A DNA stretch of 61,585 nt from the NCBI GenBank assembly GCA_017461545.1, contig JAFTXP010000001.1, positions 1 through 61,585 on the forward strand. Direction: 5' to 3'. This DNA comes from Clostridia bacterium. Its GTDB lineage: Bacteria; Bacillota; Clostridia; UBA1212. Below are positions 8,385 to 18,459 of this stretch, piece after piece. The first letter of the stretch is position 1. Every line of letters starts with the position of its first letter. A model generated the notes under the pieces. That model was given only the letters and a program-made list of their open reading frames with translations, did not search any database and had not been told where the DNA came from. The translations under genes and the position numbers were made by a program.

Positions 8385-9839
8385 ATGAGTGATTTGACAA
8401 CAAAAAGTGTATATGAACATTCACAGGCTCTCAAAAACGGCGAATATTCATCTGTAGAACTTACAAAAGCTTACCTCGGAGAGATTAAAGCAAAAGAAGA
8501 CTCTATCGGTGCATATATTTCAGTTAATGAAGACGTTGCTCTCGAAATGGCTGCTGCCGTTGACAAAAAAAGAGCAGACGGAGAGGATCTTTCCGATATC
8601 GCAGGTATCCCTGCCGGTATGAAGGATAACCTTTGCACAAAAGGAATAAAGACTACCTGCGCATCAAAAATTCTTGAAAACTACATTCCTCCGTACGATG
8701 CGTGCGTAATAGAGAAGCTGAAAGCATCTGACTACGTACTTCTCGGAAAGCTCAATATGGACGAATTTGCGATGGGTTCCACAACTGAGAACTCAGCGTT
8801 TAAAGTAACTCACAACCCCTGCGACATTGAGAGAGTTCCGGGCGGAAGCTCGGGCGGTTCTGCTGCTGCCGTTGCGGCAATGGAAGCTGCTTATACTCTC
8901 GGCTCAGATACAGGTGGCTCCATCAGACAGCCTGCTTCGTTCTGCGGTGTCGTAGGTATGAAACCGACTTACGGTACTGTTTCAAGATACGGTCTTGTTG
9001 CATTTGCATCATCGCTTGACCAGATAGGACCTTTGACAAAGACTGTCAGAGACAACGCAATGATCATGAATGTAATTGCAGGTCACGACAGAAGAGATGC
9101 TACTTCTATAAAGAGAGAGTACGGAGACTTTACTGCTGAAATAGGAAAAGATGTAAAAGGTCTCAAAATCGGTATTCCGAAAGAATTTTTCGGAGAGGGT
9201 ATTTCATCAAGCGTTAAGGACTGCGTTCTTGCCGCTGCCGAAAAGTATGAAAAAATGGGTGCCGATATAACTTGGGTATCAATGCCTTCGATAGAAAACG
9301 CGCTTTCCGCATACTATGTAATTTCAAGTGCGGAAGCTTCATCAAACCTTGCAAGATTTGACGGCGTGCGTTACGGTGTCCGTGCAAATGATTTCGAAGA
9401 CATCGACGAACTCTACAAAAAGTCCCGTTCACAGGGCTTCGGTGCAGAGGTAAAGAGAAGAATAATGCTCGGAACATTCGCACTTTCATCGGGCTACTAC
9501 GATGCATACTACAAAAAGGCATTACAGGTAAGAAGTCTTGTAATGAAAGACTTTAATGCAGTATTCGATAAGTTCGATATAATTCTTTCACCTGTAGCTC
9601 CTACCGCAGCTTACAAGCTCGGAGAAAAAACCTCAGACCCGCTTGAAATGTACATGGGTGATGCGTACTCCGTTCCGATAAACATTGCCGGTGTACCTGC
9701 GCTTGCGCTTCCTTGCGGAAAGAACAGCGACGGAATGCCTGTCGGTATGCAGCTCATAGGAAAAGCTTTCTCAGAACCGATGCTTTACCGTGCAGGCGCT
9801 GCGTTTGAAAAGGAATACACAGGAGGTGCAGACAAATGA
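8385..9839 (+). CDS. gatA: Asp/Glu-tRNA amidotransferase subunit A
   Basis: This 484-residue protein is the glutaminase subunit of GatCAB, which amidates Asp-tRNA(Asn) and Glu-tRNA(Gln). It is an amidase-signature enzyme: the catalytic Lys lies in PAGMKDNLC, and the Gly/Ser-rich signature with the cis-Ser and nucleophile Ser is in GGSSGGSAAAVAAM and GSDTGGSIRQPASF. Length is typical. GGGAGG at 8372-8377 precedes ATG 8385, 16 bases after the aspS-gatC stop. The gene overlaps gatB by four bases (ATGA), as expected of translationally coupled subunits. It is controlled through the upstream T-box. Confidence 0.97.
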   Translation: MSDLTTKSVYEHSQALKNGEYSSVELTKAYLGEIKAKEDSIGAYISVNEDVALEMAAAVDKKRADGEDLSDIAGIPAGMKDNLCTKGIKTTCASKILENYIPPYDACVIEKLKASDYVLLGKLNMDEFAMGSTTENSAFKVTHNPCDIERVPGGSSGGSAAAVAAMEAAYTLGSDTGGSIRQPASFCGVVGMKPTYGTVSRYGLVAFASSLDQIGPLTKTVRDNAMIMNVIAGHDRRDATSIKREYGDFTAEIGKDVKGLKIGIPKEFFGEGISSSVKDCVLAAAEKYEKMGADITWVSMPSIENALSAYYVISSAEASSNLARFDGVRYGVRANDFEDIDELYKKSRSQGFGAEVKRRIMLGTFALSSGYYDAYYKKALQVRSLVMKDFNAVFDKFDIILSPVAPTAAYKLGEKTSDPLEMYMGDAYSVPINIAGVPALALPCGKNSDGMPVGMQLIGKAFSEPMLYRAGAAFEKEYTGGADK

Positions 9840-11269
9840 TGATAAAAGATTACGAGATGGTTATAGGCCTTGAAGTTCACGTAGAGCTCAAGACAAAGAC
9901 AAAAATCTTCTGTTCATGTCCGACTGATTTCGGTGCAGAGCCGAATACACAGACTTGCCCCGTATGTATGGGACTTCCGGGAACTCTTCCCGTTTTAAAC
10001 GGCAAGGTTGTAGACTACGCCGTAAAAGCAGGACTTGCAACAAACTGCACAATCGCAAAATATTCAAAGCAGGACAGGAAGAACTATTTTTATCCCGACC
10101 TTCCGAAAGCATATCAGATTTCGCAGTACGACCTTCCGCTCTGTGAAAACGGCTGGCTTGACATCGAAACGGAGAACGGACCGAAGAAAATCGGTATCAC
10201 AAGAATTCACATCGAAGAAGATGCCGGAAAACTCGTTCACGACGACACACACGGTACAATGATCGACTGCAACCGCTGCGGCGTTCCGCTCATAGAAATT
10301 GTTTCCGAGCCTGACATCCGTTCTGCCGAAGAGGCAAAGGCGTATCTCCAGAAACTCCGTGCAATTATCCTTTATACAGGTGTTTCAGACTGTAAAATGC
10401 AGGAGGGTTCTTTAAGATGTGACGTAAACCTTTCGGTCAGAAAGAAAGGCACGGAAAAATTCGGAACAAGAACAGAAATGAAGAACATCAACTCATTTGC
10501 TTTCGTGGTAAAGGCAATAGAATACGAGTATAAACGCCAGGTAGAGGCAATCGAAGCAGGCGAAACGATTGTTCAGGAAACAAGAAGATTTGATCCCGAC
10601 AGCGGAAAGACATTTTCAATGCGTACAAAAGAAAACGCAAATGATTACCGTTATTTCCCCGACCCGGATCTTCCGCCCATCATCCTTACCGATGACGAGA
10701 TAAAGGCACTCGGAACTCAGATTCCGGAGCTTCCCGATGCAAGAAAGAAAAAATACATCGAGCAGTACGAACTTTCTGCTTACGACGGAGAGCTTCTTAC
10801 AAACGACAAGTCAATGGCCGACTATTTCGAGGCTGCGGCTGCAAATACAAAATATCCGAAATTGCTTGCAAATATGATGATAAGCGAAATGATGCGTCTC
10901 ATAACAACAGAAAACTTCGAGTGCAAAATTTCTCCCGAGCATATGGCATGCCTCGCATCTTTGGCAGGCGACGAAGTGATAAACAGCTCAACCGCTAAAA
11001 AACTTCTTGTACGTATGTGGGAAAATGACTTTGACCCGGCTGAAATCGTCAAAGCCGAAAACCTCGAGCAGATAAACGACGAAGCAATTCTTCTCGGTTA
11101 CATCCGCGAGGCCATCGAGGCAAATCCGCGCTCAGTCGCAGACTACAAGCGTGGAAAGACTATTGCCGCAAAGTCAATCGTAGGTCAGGCGATGGCAAAA
11201 TCAAAAGGCAAGGCAAACCCTGTCAAACTGAGCGAACTTGCTATTGCAGAGATTGAAAAATGTGATTGA
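9836..11269 (+). CDS. gatB: Asp/Glu-tRNA amidotransferase subunit B
   Basis: This 477-residue protein is the kinase and tRNA-binding subunit of GatCAB. It starts with YEMVIGLEVHVELKTKTKIF and carries the Cys pairs of its zinc site (CSCP and CPVCMGLPG). The conserved YFYPDLPKAYQISQYD segment follows, and the C-terminal YqeY-like tail domain ends in GQAMAKSKGKANP. Length is normal. ATG 9836 overlaps the gatA stop, and AGGAGG at 9821-9826 serves it. It is the last gene of the T-box operon, and a strong hairpin follows. With the fused GatC it would complete a transamidosome-like assembly. Confidence 0.97.
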   Translation: MMIKDYEMVIGLEVHVELKTKTKIFCSCPTDFGAEPNTQTCPVCMGLPGTLPVLNGKVVDYAVKAGLATNCTIAKYSKQDRKNYFYPDLPKAYQISQYDLPLCENGWLDIETENGPKKIGITRIHIEEDAGKLVHDDTHGTMIDCNRCGVPLIEIVSEPDIRSAEEAKAYLQKLRAIILYTGVSDCKMQEGSLRCDVNLSVRKKGTEKFGTRTEMKNINSFAFVVKAIEYEYKRQVEAIEAGETIVQETRRFDPDSGKTFSMRTKENANDYRYFPDPDLPPIILTDDEIKALGTQIPELPDARKKKYIEQYELSAYDGELLTNDKSMADYFEAAAANTKYPKLLANMMISEMMRLITTENFECKISPEHMACLASLAGDEVINSSTAKKLLVRMWENDFDPAEIVKAENLEQINDEAILLGYIREAIEANPRSVADYKRGKTIAAKSIVGQAMAKSKGKANPVKLSELAIAEIEKCD

Positions 11270-11295
11270 TGAAAATTTAATAAAAGCATAATTTG

Positions 11296-11331
11296 CCGGA
11301 CTGTCTCAAACTTTATTTTGAGACAGTCCGG
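11296..11331 (+). terminator. Terminator hairpin after gatB
   Basis: CCGGACTGTCTCAAA at 11296-11310 pairs perfectly (15 bp) with 11317-11331 around a 6-base loop. The following T-tract is broken, but the position right after the operon supports a terminator. Confidence 0.8.
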
Positions 11332-11401
11332 TGCATTTATTGTTGAGAAATTCTTGTGAATGTGATAAAAAGTTCAAACTTGATATTGAAAAGGTGATAT
11401 C

Positions 11402-11881
11402 GTGAAAAAATTTTTATTGGTTTCAATTGTTGTGATGATTGTAGCATTATCGGCTTGTAATGTTTATGACACAAAGGAATATAAGAACAAATATTTTTCT
11501 AACAGCGAAGATTTTGTAACAATAAAAAATATTCTGGTCAATCATTATGAAGATAATGAATTGCAAGGAAATCTGCGTATTTGGCGTGATGAAGACGGTG
11601 CAAAAATTTATGCGGATGGTTTTGACGGTTTAGTAAACAATTCAAGTTTCGATATTCCTTTCTCTGATGATGATATTTCAAAAATTAATACGTTTCTCAT
11701 GAAATCATCTTATTATGAGTGTGTATCAATTGATAAAGATTTCGTAGAATTTGGAAATACTACCGGTTCTAAATTTATGTATTATTGTAGGACAGACAAA
11801 AAACCCGAAAAAATATCCGACGCTCATGAAATACTCAATTTTGATGACGGTTGGTATTTCTCTATATCAATAACGCGGTAA
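11402..11881 (+). CDS. Small predicted lipoprotein, unknown function
   Basis: This 159-residue protein starts with a lipoprotein signal: basic KK, a hydrophobic stretch and the lipobox LSAC with Cys at residue 19. The mature part is acidic and hydrophilic, with no domain I recognise. It should be anchored on the outer face of the membrane. The start is GTG 11402, preceded by AAGGTG at 11391-11396; no ATG gives a better start. It stands alone between two hairpins, so it is probably transcribed by itself. Its coding sequence is more AT-rich than the flanking operons, which may hint at a different history. Confidence 0.6.
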   Translation: MKKFLLVSIVVMIVALSACNVYDTKEYKNKYFSNSEDFVTIKNILVNHYEDNELQGNLRIWRDEDGAKIYADGFDGLVNNSSFDIPFSDDDISKINTFLMKSSYYECVSIDKDFVEFGNTTGSKFMYYCRTDKKPEKISDAHEILNFDDGWYFSISITR

Positions 11882-11895
11882 TATACTTGCAAAGG

Positions 11896-11933
11896 GAACT
11901 GTGACATTTATTTGTTGCAGTTCTTTATTTTTC
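11896..11933 (+). terminator. Probable terminator after lipoprotein gene
   Basis: GAACTG at 11896-11901 pairs with CAGTTC at 11918-11923, followed by TTTATTTTTC. The rest of 11882-12215 (334 bases) holds the glgC promoter and leader; I see no other gene in it. Confidence 0.5.
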
Positions 11934-12008
11934 TGTTACGCCGGGCGGATGATTATTGTCTTGCTCTTTTTGTGTGCGTTCTTTTCGCATTTTGTCGAAA
12001 AACTCAGC

Positions 12009-12037
12009 TTGTAAACAAATTGCAAATATGATAATAT
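12009..12037 (+). promoter_or_regulatory. Probable glgC operon promoter
   Basis: TTGTAA at 12009-12014 and TAATAT at 12032-12037 are separated by exactly 17 bases, implying a leader of about 170 bases. A second TATAAT at 12180-12185 has no clear -35 but lies next to a 9-base direct repeat, GGTTTAAAT, at 12158-12166 and 12170-12178. Confidence 0.45.
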
Positions 12038-12215
12038 TTAAGAGTTAAAATATGTAAAAGGCGTAGTTTACCCTTTTGATGATTTTTGTTGAAAAACTCT
12101 TTGTAATTACGCAGTTTTATGACACTTATGCATTATGCCCGAAAAGTACTTATTTTAGGTTTAAATTACGGTTTAAATATATAATAATTTTCATAAATAG
12201 AAAGGTGTGTTTATT

Positions 12216-13370
12216 ATGGCAAAGAAAAACATGATAGCTATGATTCTTGCCGGAGGTCAGGGCAGCAGACTCAGCCCTATGACAAAAGTTATGTGTAAGC
12301 CTGCCGTATCGTTCGGCGGAAAGTATAGGATTATTGACTTTGCGCTCAGTAACTGCTCAAACTCAGGTATTGACACAGTGGGTATACTTACTCAGTTTAA
12401 GCCTCAGGCGCTGAACTCTCACATCGGTATAGGTTCACCTTGGGATCTTGACCGTGTACACGGCGGTGTGGATATGCTTCCCCCGTACATGAGCGAACAG
12501 GGCGGCGACTGGTACAAAGGTACAGCCAATGCGGTTTACCAGAACTTAAACTTTATGGATCAGTACGACCCCGAATATGTACTTATTCTTTCCGGTGACC
12601 ATATATATAAAATGGATTACAGAAAGATGCTCAAAGAGCACATTTCAAGAGACGCTGCCGCAACTATTGCGGTAATACAGGTTCCTCTGGAGGAGGCTTC
12701 ACGCTTTGGTATTATGAATACGGACGAGAACGGCGTGATAGAAGAATTCGAAGAGAAACCGAAGAATCCGAAGAGCACACTTGCATCTATGGGTATTTAC
12801 ATATTTACATACAAAGAGCTCCGTGAGTATCTCATAAAAGATGCTATGGATCCCGACTCCGATTATGACTTCGGAAAAAATATTATTCCGAACATGCTTA
12901 ACGACGGAAAGAAGATGATTGCTCACAAGTTTGAGGGATATTGGAAGGATGTCGGTACGATAAGCAGCTATTGGGAGGCTAATATGGACCTTCTCAAGGT
13001 TGACAACGATGTGCAGCTGTTTGACAGAAGCTGGAATCTCTACACATCTACAAAAGTTCGCCCGTCACAGATGATAGGCGAAGATGCTAAAATAGAGGAT
13101 AGCGTAATCACAGAAGGTTGCGTTGTCGAGGGCGAAGTAATAAATTCTATTTTGTTCCCCGGAGTAAAGATTGAGAAAGATGCGAGAGTTGTAAACTCAA
13201 TTATTATGGAAAATGTAACGATTGAGAGCAATGTTATTGTAAATAAAGCCATCATTCTTGAAAAGTCCGTGATAAAGGCTAACAACGTTATCGGTAACGG
13301 CGACGATATTGCTGTTATCGAGGCAAATACTGTAGTTGAGCCTAATTACGGCGGCGTTGCAAATAACTGA
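12216..13370 (+). CDS. glgC: Glucose-1-phosphate adenylyltransferase, catalytic subunit
   Basis: This 384-residue enzyme makes ADP-glucose from glucose-1-phosphate and ATP, the committed step of glycogen synthesis. The nucleotidyltransferase signature [11 protein letters not shown] is at residues 13-23. [19 protein letters not shown] and the substrate loop [12 protein letters not shown] follow, and the C-terminal third is a left-handed beta-helix of hexapeptide repeats. The start is ATG 12216, with AAAGGTG at 12201-12207; an in-frame GTG at 12207 overlaps that site. It is the first gene of glgC-glgD-glgA-glgP, 21 bases before glgD. Firmicute GlgC usually works as a GlgC-GlgD heteromer, which fits the pairing here. 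Confidence 0.97.
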   Translation: MAKKNMIAMILAGGQGSRLSPMTKVMCKPAVSFGGKYRIIDFALSNCSNSGIDTVGILTQFKPQALNSHIGIGSPWDLDRVHGGVDMLPPYMSEQGGDWYKGTANAVYQNLNFMDQYDPEYVLILSGDHIYKMDYRKMLKEHISRDAAATIAVIQVPLEEASRFGIMNTDENGVIEEFEEKPKNPKSTLASMGIYIFTYKELREYLIKDAMDPDSDYDFGKNIIPNMLNDGKKMIAHKFEGYWKDVGTISSYWEANMDLLKVDNDVQLFDRSWNLYTSTKVRPSQMIGEDAKIEDSVITEGCVVEGEVINSILFPGVKIEKDARVVNSIIMENVTIESNVIVNKAIILEKSVIKANNVIGNGDDIAVIEANTVVEPNYGGVANN

Positions 13371-13391
13371 TAAACGGAACGGAGGATTTTT

Positions 13392-14516
13392 ATGATAAAA
13401 GATTATATGGCAGTTATAAACCTGTCCGAAAATGAAAATGATATAAGAAGTCTTACAACAAACAGACCTATTGCTTCAGTTCCTGTTGCGAGCCGTTTCC
13501 GTGTAATCGACTTCATTCTTTCCAATATTGTAAACAGCGGTATCACAAATGTCGGTGTTTTCTCCGCTTCAAACTCACGTTCACTTGTTGACCATGTAGG
13601 TGACGGTAAGCCCTGGGATCTGAACAGAAAAAATGACGGTCTGTTCCTCTTTACACACGGCTTGGACGAATTGGTAAATTACGATTCCAGACTTCTTAAA
13701 AATAACATGGAATATCTTTTCAGAAGTAAAAGTACAAATGTTGTTCTTGCATCGTCATATATGATTGCAAATATTGATTTGGCAGATGTTGTAAGAGCAC
13801 ATGAAACTTCAGGATGTGATGTTACGGCGGTTTATACAGAAGTAGATGATGCAGACAAGAATTTCCAGAATTGCTTTACATTCGAAGTTGACAGCAGAAC
13901 AAAAAGAGTTACAGATGTAGGCAAAAATATCGGTTTCGGAAAAAAAGCAAATATCTGTATGGAAATATTCCTCTTAAAGAAAGAGTTTCTTATCGATATT
14001 CTATATAAGAGCGCTCATTCATCGAGACACAGCAGTCTTTACAATGCGATTTTCGACCAGCTTGAAAATATCACAATAAACGCATACAAATTTGACGGAT
14101 ATGTAGCTTGTATAAATTCAATCGCTTCTTACTACCGTGCAAATATGGATATGCTTAAGACTCCCGTAAGAGAAGAACTTTTCTGCTCCGAGAGACTTGT
14201 ATATACAAAGATAAAAGACGAACCGCCGACGATATATGTAAAGGGCAGCAAAGCGTCAAATTCTCTTATCGCAGACGGTTGCATAATCAAAGGTACGATA
14301 AAGAACAGTGTTATCGGCCGATTTGTTGAGATCGAAGAAGGCGCAGAAGTCGAGAATTGTATCATTCTTCAGAATGTAAAGATTCTCAAAGGCGCTAAGA
14401 TCAAAAACGTAATCATAGACAAAAACGTTACTGTAAAAGAAGATGCGGAACTGAAGGGCAATTCTTCATTCCCTCTTGTAATAGAAAAGAAAAACCTTAT
14501 CAGCGGCATCAGATAA
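13392..14516 (+). CDS. glgD: GlgD, ADP-glucose pyrophosphorylase-like subunit
   Basis: This 374-residue protein has the GlgC fold, but its N-terminal loop reads NLSENENDIRSLTTNRPIAS in place of the Gly-rich ATP signature, so it is probably non-catalytic. RFRVIDFILSNIVNSG and a C-terminal hexapeptide beta-helix are retained. In other Firmicutes GlgD partners and activates GlgC, and I infer the same role here. GGAGG at 13381-13385 precedes ATG 13392. It lies between glgC and glgA in one operon. Confidence 0.95.
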   Translation: MIKDYMAVINLSENENDIRSLTTNRPIASVPVASRFRVIDFILSNIVNSGITNVGVFSASNSRSLVDHVGDGKPWDLNRKNDGLFLFTHGLDELVNYDSRLLKNNMEYLFRSKSTNVVLASSYMIANIDLADVVRAHETSGCDVTAVYTEVDDADKNFQNCFTFEVDSRTKRVTDVGKNIGFGKKANICMEIFLLKKEFLIDILYKSAHSSRHSSLYNAIFDQLENITINAYKFDGYVACINSIASYYRANMDMLKTPVREELFCSERLVYTKIKDEPPTIYVKGSKASNSLIADGCIIKGTIKNSVIGRFVEIEEGAEVENCIILQNVKILKGAKIKNVIIDKNVTVKEDAELKGNSSFPLVIEKKNLISGIR

Positions 14517-14557
14517 TATAATCGGTGCGGACGTTAAAATAACAAGGAGATGATAAA

Positions 14558-15991
14558 ATGAAAGTTTTGTTTATATCTACAGAGGTTGATCCGTTTATAA
14601 AGACAGGCGGACTTGCCGATGTTGCATATGCACTTCCGAAAGCTCTCAAGGCTATGGGTGTTGATGTAAGAATTATCATGCCTAAGTACGGTGACATTTC
14701 TCAGAATTACACAACGAAAATGAGCCAGATTGTAAGCTTCGGCGTATCGGTTGGCTGGAGAAATCAGTATTGCGGACTTGAGTATCTTAAGTATGAGGAT
14801 ATTCCGGTGTACTTCATTGATAACGAATATTACTTTAAGCGTCCGGGTTGCTACGGATATTTTGACGACGGAGAGCGTTTTGCTTTCTTTGACCGTGCGG
14901 TCATGGAGTCAGTTAAGTACATGGACGATTTCGTTCCCGATATTCTTCACTGCAACGACTGGCATACAGGTATGATTCCCGTATATCTGCGAGATGTTTA
15001 TTATGACAGACCTGAGTTTGCACGTGCGCATGCGGTTTATACAATTCATAACCTTAAATATCAGGGAATATTCGAACCTAGAATTTTAGAGGAGCTTCTC
15101 GGACTCAACATGGGTTACTTCACAGATGAGAAACTCAAATTCAGAGACTGTATTTCATTTATGAAAGCAGGTATCGTATATGCAGACAAAGTAACAACAG
15201 TCAGCGAATCTTACGCACAGGAAATTCAGCAGGCATTTGCCGGCGAAGGTCTTGACGGAATTCTCCGCGAAAAGTCATGGAAGCTCTGCGGTATCACAAA
15301 CGGTATCGATTACGAGACAAACAACCCTGCAAAGGATCCTTCTATTGTAAAGAATTACACAGCAAGATCCCTGACAGGAAAGACAGAAAATAAACTTGCA
15401 CTTCAGCAGGAGCTCGGACTCCCCGTAGATCCCGATATCCCGGTAATTGCAATTGTAACAAGACTTGTAAGACAGAAAGGTCTTGATCTCATTACGTGTG
15501 TAATGGAAGATATTCTCAAGATGAATGTACAGTTCGTTCTTCTCGGAAGCGGCGATGCTGACTATCAGGACTTCTTTGAGTATTACGCATCTGCTTACCC
15601 GAGCAAGATTGCTGTAAGAATAGGCTTCGATGCAGCAGTTGCTTCTCATATCTACGCAGGCGCGGATATGTTCCTCATGCCTTCTATGTTTGAACCTTGC
15701 GGTATCAGCCAAATGGTATCCATGAGATACGGTACTATTCCGATTGTTCGCGAGACAGGCGGATTAAAGGATACTGTTATTGCCTATAATGAATATACAG
15801 GCGAAGGCAACGGTTTCTCGTTTGCAAACTACAACGCGCATGAGATGCTCGACATCATTCGTTACGCTCTTACTCAGTACGGTAAAAAAACTGTATGGCG
15901 TAAACTTCAGCAGAACGCAATGAAAGCCAAGAACGATTGGGCGGCAAGCGCAAACAAGTATCTTGACTTATATAAAGAAATAGCAGACTGA
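14558..15991 (+). CDS. glgA: Glycogen synthase, GT5
   Basis: This 477-residue enzyme transfers glucose from ADP-glucose to the growing alpha-1,4 chain. The hallmark KTGGLADVAYALPKAL is at residues 15-30 and binds ADP-glucose. The C-terminal Rossmann domain has TRLVRQKGLDLI, and the conserved EPCGISQMVSMRYGTIPIVRETGGL lies around residues 375-400. Length is typical of bacterial GlgA. AAGGAG at 14544-14549 precedes ATG 14558. It sits between glgD and glgP. No glgB-type branching enzyme is found in the operon. Confidence 0.97.
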   Translation: MKVLFISTEVDPFIKTGGLADVAYALPKALKAMGVDVRIIMPKYGDISQNYTTKMSQIVSFGVSVGWRNQYCGLEYLKYEDIPVYFIDNEYYFKRPGCYGYFDDGERFAFFDRAVMESVKYMDDFVPDILHCNDWHTGMIPVYLRDVYYDRPEFARAHAVYTIHNLKYQGIFEPRILEELLGLNMGYFTDEKLKFRDCISFMKAGIVYADKVTTVSESYAQEIQQAFAGEGLDGILREKSWKLCGITNGIDYETNNPAKDPSIVKNYTARSLTGKTENKLALQQELGLPVDPDIPVIAIVTRLVRQKGLDLITCVMEDILKMNVQFVLLGSGDADYQDFFEYYASAYPSKIAVRIGFDAAVASHIYAGADMFLMPSMFEPCGISQMVSMRYGTIPIVRETGGLKDTVIAYNEYTGEGNGFSFANYNAHEMLDIIRYALTQYGKKTVWRKLQQNAMKAKNDWAASANKYLDLYKEIAD

Positions 15992-16032
15992 TAGTTGTGA
16001 AATCAACTGCTATTATTTTGGAGGGGTAGATT

Positions 16033-18459
16033 TTGGTATTAGATAAAGAAAAATTCAAACAAGATTTTCAGAATAAGCTTATGCTTATGCATAGAAAAGG
16101 CATGGATACAGCTACTGAAACAGAAAAATATCTTGCGCTCGGTACACTTTTGAGAGATTACATGTCAAAAGAGTGGTACGAGACAGACAGAAGAAACCAC
16201 GAGGAAAAACAAAAAGCTGTTTACTATTTCTCACTTGAGTTCCTTATCGGCCGTCTTATGGATTCCGCACTTGTAAACCTCGGAATCAGAGATGTTGTTA
16301 CGGAAGGCCTTTCCGAACTCGGTATGGACTTAAAGGTTCTTGAGGATGTAGAGCCTGATGCAGGTCTTGGTAACGGCGGTCTCGGAAGACTTGCCGCATG
16401 CTTCATTGACTCAATGGCATCACTCGGTATCGCAGGTATGGGTAACGGTATCCGTTACAAGTACGGTCTTTTCAAACAGGAGATTCAGAACGGTTATCAG
16501 ATTGAGAATCCCGATAACTGGCTCAAAATCGCAAACGTTTGGGAAGTTCGCCGTGATGACGAAGCTTGCATCGTAAAATTCGGCGGAGAATGCCATGCTA
16601 ACTGGGGTCTTGACGGAAAATTGTACATCGATCAGGTAAATTACGAGCCTATTTTGGCAGTTCCGTACGATATGCCTGTTCCGGGTTATAAGAACGGAAC
16701 AGTAAATACTCTCAGACTCTGGAGCGCTGAGACTGACGGTGTAGGATTTGACTTTACTACTTTCAGCCGCGGTGACTTTGAGAAAGCCGTAGCAGGTCAG
16801 TATTCCGTATCATCGATTACAAACGTACTCTATCCTGATGACTCAACAGAAAGAGGTAAGCTCCTTCGTCTGAAACAGGAATATTTCTTTACAAGTGCCG
16901 GTATTCAGAGCATTGTACGCAATGTAAAGAAAATGGGTATCTCAATGAGCGATTTCCACAATGCGGTTGCTATTCACATAAATGATACGCACCCTGCGCT
17001 TGCTGTAGCAGAGCTTATGAGAATTCTTCTTGACGATGAGAAAATGGAATGGGACGAAGCTTGGTCCGTTACAACACAGACTATGGCTTACACAAACCAT
17101 ACAATTCTTGCGGAAGCTCTCGAAAAATGGAGCGTTCCTATGATTAAAGGACTTCTCCCTCGTATATACATGATTATCGAGGAGATCAACAGACGTTTCT
17201 GCGCTCAGCTTTCAGCCCGCTACCACGGCGATTGGAACAGACTTAACCGTATGTCGATTATCCAGGACAACGTTGTAAAGATGGCTCATCTTGCTATCGT
17301 CGGAAGCCATTCGGTAAACGGTGTTGCAGAGCTTCATACAAATATTCTTAAAAATCAGGAACTCAGAGATTTCCATGAGTTCTATCCGGGCAAGTTCAAC
17401 AATAAGACAAACGGTATCACACACCGCCGTTGGCTTATTCAGGCAAACCCGGAGCTTTCAGACCTTATTGATAACACAATCGGCGAAGGTTGGAAAACAG
17501 AACCTCTCCGTCTTGCAGAGCTCAAGCCGTTCACAAAAAATAAGTCTTTCTGCAAAGATGTTGCAAAGGTAAAACTTCACAACAAGCAGAGACTTGCGGC
17601 ATTCATAAAAGAGAACTACGGAATTGTTGTTGACCCGTCATCAGTATTTGACATTCAGGTTAAGAGACTTCACATGTATAAGCGTCAGCTTCTGAATGTT
17701 CTCCAGATTATGGACCTTTACAACAGACTCGTAGAAAATCCGGATCTTGATATGGCTCCGAGAACGTATATCTTCGCTGCAAAAGCATTCCCGGGATATT
17801 CGATCGCTAAAAACACGATCAAACTTATCAATACCGTTGCTGAGAAAGTAAATAACGACAAGAGAATCAAAGGCAAGCTCAAAGTTGTATTTATGCCTAA
17901 CTACAGCGTAAGCCTTGCTCAGATAATGATCCCCGGCGGAGATATAAGTGAGCAGATTTCTACCGCTTCTAAGGAAGCTTCGGGTACAGGTAACATGAAA
18001 TTCATGATGAACGGTGCCGTAACTGTTGCTACCATGGACGGTGCAAACGTGGAGATTCACAGAGAAGTGGGCGATGACAATATAATCGTATTCGGACTTT
18101 CATCTGATGAAGTTATAAACTACAATATCCACGGCGGTTACTATTCGAGAGACATTATTAACAACGACCCGAGAATTGCTAAGATTATAAATCAGATCAG
18201 CACATCTTATGACGGACTTGTGCCGATGGGAGAATTCCATCAGATAGTTCATCATCTTACAGATGCGAACGATCCGTTCTACACACTTGCCGACTTTGAT
18301 TCATATGTCAAGGCTCAGAACAGCATAAATGAATTGTTCAGAGATAAGGACAGATGGAACAAGATGGCTGCCACAAACATTGCATGCTCAGGTGTGTTCT
18401 CAAGTGACAACACAATAAAGAGATATGCCGATGAAATTTGGAAGGTTAATATCAGATGA
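16033..18459 (+). CDS. glgP: Glycogen phosphorylase, GT35
   Basis: This 808-residue PLP enzyme releases glucose-1-phosphate from glycogen or maltodextrin ends. The GLGNGGLGRLAACFIDS motif is near residues 112-128, and the PLP Lys is K656 in SGTGNMKFMMNG. The start is TTG 16033: GGAGGGG at 16020-16026 is well placed, and there is no ATG before residue 17. The last four bases overlap the GH13 gene (ATGA). Having degradation in the same operon as synthesis suggests the glycogen pool is turned over as one unit. The family call is firm. Confidence 0.97.
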   Translation: MVLDKEKFKQDFQNKLMLMHRKGMDTATETEKYLALGTLLRDYMSKEWYETDRRNHEEKQKAVYYFSLEFLIGRLMDSALVNLGIRDVVTEGLSELGMDLKVLEDVEPDAGLGNGGLGRLAACFIDSMASLGIAGMGNGIRYKYGLFKQEIQNGYQIENPDNWLKIANVWEVRRDDEACIVKFGGECHANWGLDGKLYIDQVNYEPILAVPYDMPVPGYKNGTVNTLRLWSAETDGVGFDFTTFSRGDFEKAVAGQYSVSSITNVLYPDDSTERGKLLRLKQEYFFTSAGIQSIVRNVKKMGISMSDFHNAVAIHINDTHPALAVAELMRILLDDEKMEWDEAWSVTTQTMAYTNHTILAEALEKWSVPMIKGLLPRIYMIIEEINRRFCAQLSARYHGDWNRLNRMSIIQDNVVKMAHLAIVGSHSVNGVAELHTNILKNQELRDFHEFYPGKFNNKTNGITHRRWLIQANPELSDLIDNTIGEGWKTEPLRLAELKPFTKNKSFCKDVAKVKLHNKQRLAAFIKENYGIVVDPSSVFDIQVKRLHMYKRQLLNVLQIMDLYNRLVENPDLDMAPRTYIFAAKAFPGYSIAKNTIKLINTVAEKVNNDKRIKGKLKVVFMPNYSVSLAQIMIPGGDISEQISTASKEASGTGNMKFMMNGAVTVATMDGANVEIHREVGDDNIIVFGLSSDEVINYNIHGGYYSRDIINNDPRIAKIINQISTSYDGLVPMGEFHQIVHHLTDANDPFYTLADFDSYVKAQNSINELFRDKDRWNKMAATNIACSGVFSSDNTIKRYADEIWKVNIR

